Of a stretch of 64,000 nt of DNA, positions 56,520 through 64,000 are shown piece by piece. This stretch comes from Nematopogon swammerdamellus (lineage: Eukaryota; Arthropoda; Insecta; Lepidoptera; Adelidae): contig OX336338.1 of NCBI GenBank assembly GCA_946902875.1, positions 9,663,971-9,727,970 of the forward strand, in the 5' to 3' direction. A program made the position numbers and the translations under genes. Each line of letters starts with the position of its first letter. Position 1 is the first letter of the stretch. A model generated the notes under the pieces. It was given only the letters and a program-made list of their open reading frames with translations. It was not told the DNA's origin and made no database searches.

Positions 56520-56740
56520 TGAAATTTCGCGCGCGTCACACGCGGGCGACGAATGACGACACATCAAAGCATTCATTGGCCGGTTGGCTGCATTTGACGC
56601 GCCATCGTATTCCATACAAGCGGCCGATGTCCCCCCGTCCCGCGCGCTCCCGCTGATAAGCGTTTCGAGTTGGCGCAGCGGGGAGCGCATTTAGCGACTA
56701 GTGATCAAGACTAGGTGAGTTGTGTGTGCGTGTGTGTGCG
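56520..56740 (+). promoter_or_regulatory. CpG-rich segment ending in a splice-donor-like site
   Basis: High CpG (cccgcgcgctcccgctgata, gagttggcgcagcggggagc), then aagactag/gtgagttgtg at about 56714. Could be a promoter with a non-coding first exon on the plus strand. No downstream exon was found. Confidence 0.3.
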
Positions 56741-57989
56741 CGCTGCAGCCGCAGCGTATGCGTGACTGCTTTGTAAACAAAATCTCGCGAGTTGATAGCT
56801 GCATTATATTCCGTTTTGTAGGTATGGACCTGTTATGGATGAATCTTGTGCGGTGTTTTTTATAGTGATTATTTATTGGTAATAATGACAAACTCTATTG
56901 TGAAATCTATGGAATCTATAAACATCATTAGTTCCAAGAAGATAGCGTTTAGGAGCTACATGCTGTGACAGACAAATGGACGGACGGGCGAAATAGAAGA
57001 TCTTTTCGAAAAACCATTCTCAACGAGGAGATTTTCCGAAAAAACTTTTAATGGTTCAAAACGGTCGCCCTTGCCCAAGTTTGTCGAATTTGAAGTTTGT
57101 ACATAAAAACAGCAAAAGGGAATATTATGGTCTTTCAGTTTTTGAACTCATTGTGGTAGAAATAAATTAACGCGTAAGTTGTGAAATTATAAACAAAAAA
57201 ATCCTTACCCAGAGCCAACCCAATACTCAGCACCAAGAGTCGCTACGCTACTGCTTTGGCTAGCCTTTGTTTAAATAAAATATTTCACGGAGTGTTGAAG
57301 TGACATTGACAAGTTGATAAACGTTTCATATACTTATTTATTAGAAGTGAAGTTTTATAACGAAAACATCACTTCAAAGTGAACTAGTTTTTTAGGGCTC
57401 TGTAAGGGGCTCGGTTGGTTTTTCCTTAAAAAAAATGTAATGCTTAAAATGTGCTTACCTCTTCAATTCCTTGTTGAGGACACTGGAAGGCAGACGAGGA
57501 TGGCCATACATTTTGTATTTACTGCTTATTTTCGTTAATAAAAGCAGTTATTTATACCAATCAAAATTCGGCCGTCGGCACTTATTTTGCGCCAGTTGAC
57601 TCTACTTTGGAGAGCTCTGGTGAATTTTTTTTCAAGAAGATGTTTACAAAGTTTGATGCAGTTTTATTAGAAATGTGTTTTAGTTTTATGTAATAATAAA
57701 AAAAAAATGTTATATATTTACTTTTTGAGGTATCTTCAATCTTTCCGTCATACACCCATAAATAATTTGATTTCTAATTTTACAATTTTTTTTAGACATT
57801 ATAATAGAAATCCAATTCGTTGAAACCTATATCATATGAAAGATAATTTCATCTAGATTTTAATAAGGTGCAAATTTCTATGGGTACGGAACAAAATTTC
57901 AAAGTTATGATTTTATTATTGGGAGAGTGCGGAGAAAGTTTCGCACCTGCAAATTTCTGTGAATCTAGGCGTATGCGCAGAAATCGCGT
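56741..57989. other. No gene recognised
   Basis: About 1.2 kb AT-rich. A donor-like ctctg/ggtaagg on the minus strand at about 57210 has no convincing exon. Confidence 0.4.
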
Positions 57990-58353
57990 TTCTATGCCAC
58001 ACGGGTTACCGACTTTCTTAGAGAAGGTTTATCGTCTTACTGAACACAGCTCGGCCTTCGGCATCGCCCATAGTTACTTACTTTTTTCGAGAAGGTTTAT
58101 CGTCTTCCAGAATATAGCTCGGCCTTCGGCCTCACCCTTACCTAGTTAGTTACTTTCATCGAGAAAGAAACGCATCACGCATCGTTTACGTAAGCGCAGC
58201 TCCGCCTTCGGCCTCGCCTATAACTACTTGTTTTCTTCGAAAAGGTTTATCGTTTACCTGAACCCAGCTCAGCCTTCGGCCTCGCCCTTAATTTCTTTCT
58301 TTCTTCTTTTGAAGTACGAATTTCACGCGAGCGAAGCCGCGGACAACAGCTAG
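57990..58353 (+). mobile_element. Helitron 3' part with family R array and intact CTAG end
   Basis: Four units (ttactttcttagagaaggtt, tatcgtct..., agctcggccttcggcctc) run into cacgcgagcgaagccgcgga, caacag and CTAG (58350-58353) followed by T. Best copy of this terminus. Confidence 0.75.
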
Positions 58354-58739
58354 TAAATAAATCAAGCTAAAATCTGTAACGGCGCGTCTATCTGAGTTTA
58401 TTAAAGCCCATCGAGGATTTAATTATTTCAGGGAAATAGCAATTTTCAATAGCAGACTTTGAATAGGCTTTAACAGGGCGTTCGTAATAAATAAGGTAAC
58501 GTGAGAGCTTTGTGTTACCCTGTACCTGGAACTGACAAATTTTGAAAATCGAACACAGAAATATTCGCGAACACTCTATGTGAGGGTGCATGTGCGTGTA
58601 TGAGGGTATGCTGTGTGTCAATTCTGTCATTATTTCTGTTACGTTTACTGTTTGTTACAATGACGTATCATGTGTTTGTTATTCATTTATTTACACATTT
58701 ACTTAAAATTAATTTTGTATACATATTAAAATCCTAATA
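58354..58739. other. No feature seen
   Basis: AT-rich spacer. Confidence 0.4.
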
Positions 58740-59170
58740 TTAAAAACATATACAAAATCAACCTTAAAAAAATTGAGTTTCCACCACCGGCGGCGGGGGC
58801 GGCGGGGCGAACCCAAGCTACCGATGGTCGGGCCCTAGGGAGAGAAACCTCCGGACTATACGCGCAGTGTCGAGCAGGGCTGCCTTCTGGATCTGGCCCT
58901 TGACCCATCCACTCAGCGAGAGCCTCTCAAGGTGGTCGTCAAGGCTCTTCGCTATCAGCCCATGCGCCGAAATGACTATGGGCACAACGATCGTCGAGTC
59001 GACGGGCCACATTTTGGTAACCTCGTGCTGCAGATCCGGATACTTTAACATGTTTGTACTTCCAATAAAATAAAATAAAATAAAATAAATGTTCTCTACT
59101 TCCTTACTGACGAGCGTTGCGTGCCTTGCCTCCCGGTCTACTATCACAATATCAGGCCTGTTCGCAAGAA
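58740..59170 (-). pseudogene. R2-like LINE C-terminus with (aaaat)n expansion
   Basis: The minus frame reads ILANRPDIVIVDREARHATL, then STNMLKYPDLQHEVTKMWPV, STIVVPIVISAHGLIAKSL, and GQIQKAALLDTARIVRRFLS. This order (RPDi...D, L..E..rmW, vvPvVI...G, lQKaallgTarivR) is the C-terminal region of R2-type and related LINEs. At 59073-59095 a (aaaat)n run inserts YFILFYFI into the frame without closing it. 5'-truncated at about 59170. Confidence 0.7.
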
Positions 59171-59690
59171 TATTATTATAATATTTCTTTATTTCGCCTT
59201 TTTATAGGTACCTACCTACATTTATATAAATTTTACATATTATACTAAAAGTAATAAAAATACACAAAATTAATACAAAATCTAATAAAAACGGTAAATT
59301 TTCGCCGGTGGCGGGAGGCGGCTTCCAAGCACGCCCCGGGGCGGCGGGTGCAGTGCAGGCCGTGGCTACGGAGCTCTCCTAGACGACGCGAGAGCGAGAC
59401 AAGCTACGAGCGATAGGCGGTGGTACGAGACTCATAGGCCACCACCACCCCCATCTCGGAAAGCTCCGTATCCGCCGGGCTGCGGTGCGACGTCACGCAG
59501 CTCTTCGAATCTTCTTCGGCCTCGTACGTGCGTCGCGTCGCCGTCGCGCACTGTACCACCCGGTAGCGAGGACTGAAGACGGGGCGCGAGGTCCCGATAG
59601 CCCCAAGCCGGTCGGGTGGTAGACGTCGTCGTCCCGCCGTTGGTGGTGTGACGGGAGCGCGTCACACCACCATTATTATTATTATATTTT
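59171..59690 (-). pseudogene. GC-rich retroelement 3' coding end, second copy
   Basis: Ends RRFEELRDVAPQPGGYGAFR DGGGGGL-stop, then an AT-rich 3' UTR down to 59171. See 23085-23560. It abuts the broken 5' end of the R2-like LINE. Confidence 0.5.
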
Positions 59691-59717
59691 TCTTATTTTA
59701 GGTATTATTTTTATTTA

Positions 59718-59830
59718 TTATAGCTGACCCGGCGAACTTCGTTCCGCCTTAAAAATTAATAAAAAATTAGCCAAATCGGTCTAGGCGTTTTCAAGTGATG
59801 CGCTTACCAACCAGTAGCGATTCCTGGTGC
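59718..59830 (-). mobile_element. Helitron-type 3' end, diverged
   Basis: tagctgacccggcgaacttc gttccgcc: reversed form of a GC-rich tail ending in CTA. Confidence 0.4.
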
Positions 59831-59881
59831 AATAATCGGAATAAGGTTATAGTGTAATAAAGGCGGACCGAAGACCACAGG

Positions 59882-59932
59882 CAAAGAGTTTGTATTACGT
59901 CGCGAGCGCAGCGACGTAATACAAACTCTTTG
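59882..59932. mobile_element. 51-bp hairpin MITE with 8-bp target duplication
   Basis: Perfect 22-bp arms (caaagagtttgtattacgtc gc at 59882-59903; its reverse at 59911-59932) around gagcgca. Direct repeats accacagg at 59874-59881 and 59933-59940. Confidence 0.75.
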
Positions 59933-59952
59933 ACCACAGGGTTAGCTAGCTA

Positions 59953-60090
59953 TATTTTGAGCTTTTCCCCGCGGCTTCGCTCGAGTGAAATTCGAAAATG
60001 TCAAAGGCCGACCTTCGTACAGGTAATAGATACAATGTATAGAAGAAGTAAGTCACTTAAAGCGAGTCCGAATGGTGAGCTGCGTTCAGG
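59953..60090 (-). mobile_element. Helitron 3' end and one family R unit
   Basis: gagcttttccccgcggcttc gctcgagtgaaattcg followed by a reversed unit (gtgagctgcgttcaggtaaa). Confidence 0.55.
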
Positions 60091-60106
60091 TAAACACAGG
60101 TACCTA

Positions 60107-60206
60107 TCTCTATCTCTCTCGCTCTCTCTTCCTTCACTCTATCCCCTCCCTCTATCACTCCCCCTCTCCCTCGCCCCTCTCTCACCTCCTCCTATTCTCT
60201 CCCGCT
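60107..60206. repeat. CT-rich low-complexity tract
   Basis: (tctc)n and ccct-rich sequence next to the satellite. Confidence 0.85.
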
Positions 60207-61966
60207 ATTAAAATAATCATCTGTCCCACGTGAGGTAAGAATTCGTATAGTCACGTTATTAAAATAAAACCATTTGTCCCACATGTCGAATCGCATAGTC
60301 ACCCCTCTACTAACGATTTTTTTTGTCCCACATTAAGTAAGGAATCGTATGGTCACCCTATTCAAATAGAACCATTTGGGAATGGCATGGTCATTGGTCA
60401 CTTATCTACAAACTTGAAATTTTTTTTGTCCCACTTTAGTGAAGGAATTGTATGGTCACCCTATTAAAATTAGACCATTTGTCCCACATCAGGAATCGCA
60501 TGGTCACCCCTCTAATATTTTTTTTCCACATTAGTGATGGAATCGTATGGTCACCCTATTCAAATTATTTAAGGAATCGCATGGTATTTTTTTTGTCCCA
60601 CATTTGGTAAGGAATCGTATGGGCACCCTATAAAACCATTTTTTACTAATTTAAAATTTTAATCTTATGGTTACCCTATCAAAATAAAACCATTTGTCCC
60701 ACATGCATGAGGAATCGCATGGTCAGTCCTGCACAATTATTTTTTTCTGGCGTTCGATATTTTCTTTTGTCCCGCATTATTTAATGAATCGTGTGGTGAC
60801 CCCTCAACCAAAAAAAAAAAATGCCCCAAATTAGTTAAGGAATCGTATGGTCACCCTATTCAAATTATTTAAGGAATCGCATGGTCTTTTTTGTCCCAAA
60901 TTTGGTAAGGAATCGTATGGGCACCCTATAAAACCATTTTTTACTAATTTAAAATTTTAATCTTATGGTTACACTATCAAAATAAAACCATTTGTCCCAC
61001 ATGCATGAGGAATCGCATGGTCAGCCCTGCACAATTATTTTTTTCTGGCGTTCGATAATTTTTTTTGTCCCGCATTATTTAAGGAATCATGTGGTGACCC
61101 CTCAACCAACAAATAAAAAAAAATGCCCCAAATTAGTTAAGGAATCGTATGGTCTTTTCTTTGTCCCAAATTTGGTAAGGAATCGTATAGCCACCCTATA
61201 AAACCATTTTTTACTAATTTAAAATTTTAATCTAATGGTTACCCTATCAAAATAAAACCATTTGTCCCACATGCATGAGGAATCGCATGGTCAGCCCTGC
61301 ACAATTAAGGAATCGTATGGTCACCCTATTCGAATTATTTAAGGAATCGCATGGTCTTTTTTTTGTCCCAAATTTGGTAAGGAATCGTATGGGCACCTTG
61401 TTAAACCATTTTTTACTAATTTAAAATTTTAATCTAATGGTTACCCTATCAAAATAAAACCATTTGTCCCACATGCATGAGGAATCGCATGGTCAAACCT
61501 GCACAATTATTTTTTTCTGGCGTTCGATAATTTTTTTGTCCCGCATTATTTAAGGCATCGTGTGGTGACCCCTCAACTAACTTAAAAAAAATGCCCCAAA
61601 TTAGTTAAGGAATCGTATGGTCACTCTATTGAAATTATTTAAGGAATCGCATGGTCTTTTTTTTGTCCCGCATTATTTATGGAATCGTGTGGTGACCCCT
61701 CAACTAACTTAAAAAAATGCCCCAAATTAGTTAAGGAATCGTATGGTCACCCTATTCAAATTATTTAAGGAATCGCATGGTCTTTTTTTTGTCCCACATT
61801 TGGTAAGGAATCGTTTGGGGGAATCGTATGGGCACCCTGTAAAACCATTTTTTAGTAATTAAAAATTTTTATCGTATGGTTACCCTATCAAAATAAAAGC
61901 ATTTGTCCCATGCATGAGAAATCGCATGGTCAGCCCTGCACAATTGTTTTTTTCTGGCGTTCGATT
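60207..61966. repeat. Satellite-like array, variable higher-order units
   Basis: Built from short related units, such as ttaaggaatcgtatggtcac and gaggaatcgcatggtcag, joined by tttgtcccacat. Larger blocks beginning catttgtccc recur at 60691, 60989, 61259, 61461 and 61900 (spacings 298, 270, 202, 439), so units are deleted or duplicated between blocks. Confidence 0.85.
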
Positions 61967-62308
61967 GCGATGGCTGTTGACAGCTACGAACGACACGGTC
62001 TGCGTTGGTCTAAGATTCTCATACAAAAATTATCAATTTTGATTTTTCAATCTTTATGGTATGTTATTATTATATTAAAGTTCAAATTGACTTAAGAATT
62101 ATTACGTATCTTTTGTATGGGAGTATAGAAAAGTGTTGTTTTTAGATTTTCAGGCAATTTTTTAAATTTTTCTCTCCGTAAGGGCCATCCTCGCACTTCA
62201 AGGAATATTCTAAAAAAAAGAATTAGCGAAATCGGTACAGCTGTTCTCGAGATTTGCGGTTAGCAAATTCAGCGATTCATTTTTATATATAAGAGAAGAA
62301 GAAGAAGA
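61967..62308. other. No gene; Helitron-like scrap at its right end
   Basis: cggtacagctgttctcgaga at about 62235 and ttcatttttatatataagag with (gaa)n just before the composite Helitron. Confidence 0.4.
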
Positions 62309-62488
62309 CTAGCTGTGCCCGCGACTACGTCCGCGTGGACTTGATCTTTCTCAGCCTGTTATAAAACAACGTGACTCTGTCTGTCCGTTCGTTAGATGAT
62401 TCAATTGTTTTGGTACGTTTTAATTGGGCAGGTTATAGACTTGATTCGACCTACATAAGTGAAGCCGCAACCAATGGTAATTTATAAT

Positions 62489-62602
62489 CTACAATAACGC
62501 TTCTCTGTAAACTATATTAGAAGTAGAATTTCCAGGAATGTGTAAACTATTTGAATTACTAATACGGGAAAGAGCCACGTATAGCTGGCCGTGCGAAAAG
62601 CA
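62489..62602 (-). pseudogene. Helitron Rep/helicase C-terminal fragment
   Basis: The last 37 codons read CFSHGQLYVALSRISNSNSL then HIPGNSTSNIVYREALL and stop. SHGQLYVALSR is the conserved final helicase motif of the Pif1-like helicase in Helitron RepHel proteins, and NIVYREAL is its usual close. The rest of the protein is missing. The 3' UTR leads to CTAG 180 bp on. Confidence 0.85.
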
Positions 62603-62712
62603 ACTCAGCCGCGATCTAAGCCTGCTACCGAACCAAAGGCAGTGACCAATCAGTAAGTCACAGCCTCATGTCACAGCCTTCTCTTAATTATACTTATTTT
62701 ACTATTTATTAC

Positions 62713-62900
62713 ATGGTGGTACCAACCCGGGCGGGATAAACCCTACCACCTAGTAAGGTAAGAAGGGAAGGGACCTACAGTTTAACGTGGAATCCGAACC
62801 ACGGTCAGCCTCCAACGGTGGAGCGGTCATCCATCCAAGTACTGACCGCGCTCAGGGTTGCTTATCAACAGTCGACCGACCGTACCACTGAGCTACCGAG
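62713..62900 (-). repeat. SINE B head and upper body, fused to SINE A
   Basis: ggtggtaccaacccgggcgg to gagctaccgag, then directly ggttccgtatcgcc. Confidence 0.85.
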
Positions 62901-63199
62901 GGTTCCGTATCGCCATGTCATGGGTTGCGCCACTCACGCCATCTATGGCTTGTAATGAAACGCTTCATATTAGTTAAATGTTATGATTAGTTAAAATGCT
63001 TCATAATCTATTCGGTAGATGGCGCGCGCGCATACACTTTTTGGTTTCTTCTATGGAAACCCCCGTGATTTTTTTTCTTTTGGTTATTTTTATTATTTGC
63101 TGTTATATCGGCCATAATAACACATATTCTGTGAAAATTTCAACGGGCTACCTCTTACGGTTCAAGGGATACAGCCCTCGGACAGACAGACGACGGACG

Positions 63200-63230
<31 letters not shown>

Positions 63231-63289
63231 AGAGAGACGGCGTAGGCTTAGTAATAGGGTCCCGTACCGGATACGGAACCCTAAAAATT
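62898..63289 (+). repeat. SINE A lacking its B-box end
   Basis: gggttccgtatcgccatgtc ... (acag)n ... cccgtaccggatacggaacc ctaaaaat. Confidence 0.85.
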
Positions 63290-63764
63290 TTATGGAAGGA
63301 TAAAATAACTCATAAATCTAATTACCAGATAACAGCGCCATCTATAATTCATTAGTTGACTTATTAATTATATTATAAACAATTTTATCTGAAGACGACA
63401 GATGGTCGAAATATCATAAAAAATATGTGTTTTTTTATTAAGTAATATAAATTATAAAAACAGATAAAAACTGCAAACATGAAATTTTTCACCCTCACCA
63501 GTCTACAGCCGTGTTTCTTTTCCATGACACTAAACAAAAGATCCGCGCGACGACGACGCCGCGACGCGCTGCGGCGGCGGCGCTGCACGCGGTGGCGCGG
63601 TGGCGTGTTGCTTTATCATATTTTCTAACTAAACTTAAAAAATTAATATCTTTTGATTCTGTGGGTTGATTTTGATGAAATAAACTCTAAATGTTACTCA
63701 GAATAAAGCTTTTAGTATTTAAATTTCGAATCCAATGAGTGGTTTTTACGTGATGCGCGCACAA

Positions 63765-63866
63765 ACGAACAAACAAACTGACAAACCAACAAACCGACAA
63801 ACCAACAAACCGACAAACCAACAAACGGACAAACCAACAAACCGACAAACCGACAAACAGACAAAA
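63765..63866. repeat. acaaaccaacaaaccg repeat in Helitron 5' region
   Basis: About 12 units of acaaacNgacaaacc type; shorter versions at 940-965 and 49230-49285 in the same position of related elements. Confidence 0.85.
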
Positions 63867-64000
63867 ATTTCAAAAAATATATTTTTACGTTCTATTACTT
63901 ATTCCTTCCGTCCCCCAGTTATTGTTTTGCAAAAATAATTAATGTACAGACACGGCAAGTCTACGATTTTATTATATGTATAGATAGATGATTGCACAGA

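Larger units (their letters stand above)
62309..63984 (-). mobile_element. Composite Helitron, copy 2 (1.7 kb)
   Basis: On the minus strand: TC start at 63984 (A before it), CTAG end at 62309-62312 (T after it). Contents from right to left: 5' region with (caaac)n, a GC-rich block, SINE A (62898-63289), SINE B head (62713-62900), Helitron helicase C-terminus (62489-62602) and its 3' UTR. The order and the SINE fusion are as in copy 1 (46796-49402), but the 213-bp array is absent. Confidence 0.65.

Noticed and set aside
60207..61966. Telomeric or centromeric array
   Set aside because: The unit is not ttagg and the array is short with uneven blocks. It is a local satellite.
1..64000. CRISPR arrays, prokaryotic operons, phage modules
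   Set aside because: Repeats lack the regular short repeat/spacer layout, and all recognisable genes are eukaryotic with introns.

Overview
The window looks like about 64 kb of AT-rich, intron-rich nuclear DNA from a moth or butterfly (Lepidoptera). Three things point there: two spliced exons of an insect-type SCYL2 gene, Helitron termini of the lepidopteran kind (GC-rich 3' tail, CTAG end, insertion between A and T), and dense tRNA-like SINEs mixed with RTE-, Jockey/CR1- and R2-type LINE fragments. There are no operons, ribosome binding sites, CRISPR arrays or intact long ORFs. Most open frames over 60 codons are chance or lie inside repeats.

Host genes. SCYL2, a kinase-like trafficking protein, runs on the minus strand. 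Two adjacent exons are visible (14648-14872 and 10411-10572), both phase 0 with good splice sites, separated by a 4 kb intron full of transposons. A second minus-strand gene is seen only as a first coding exon of a THAP zinc-finger protein (52419-52498). A third trace (40440-40760, minus) reads as a degraded host-like coding segment that I cannot name. Two CpG-rich stretches (27900-28560, 56520-56740) could be promoters.

Mobile DNA, left to right. 0-10 kb: Helitron ends with 68-bp arrays, SINE families A, B and C, and an 8-bp-TSD MITE. 10-16 kb: the SCYL2 exons, with MITEs in and upstream of the intron. 18-31 kb: SINE B copies, including a back-to-back inverted pair, palindromic family D elements, LINE tails and a Jockey/CR1-type LINE. 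31-33 kb: a LINE inserted into another LINE's tail with a visible target duplication. 33-40 kb: mostly unique non-coding DNA with RTE fragments. 40.9-41.5 kb and 47.0-47.9 kb: two arrays of the same 213-bp higher-order repeat. 45.2-45.7 kb: two small Helitrons head to head, forming a large inverted repeat. 46.8-49.4 kb and 62.3-64.0 kb: two copies of a composite Helitron carrying the same fused SINE B-SINE A cargo. 54-55 kb: a LINE endonuclease fragment. 55.5-56.1 kb and 60.2-62.0 kb: satellite-like arrays. 58.7-59.7 kb: two LINE 3' ends, followed by a 51-bp hairpin transposon.

The most unusual material is (i) the chimeric tRNA/5S-rRNA promoter of SINE B, (ii) its capture, fused to SINE A, inside a Helitron that then multiplied, and (iii) the higher-order repeat whose sub-units (57, 66 and 90 bp) are all multiples of three, keeping both strands open. 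These are readings of sequence only. Family names A, B, B2, C, D, H, K and R are local labels.
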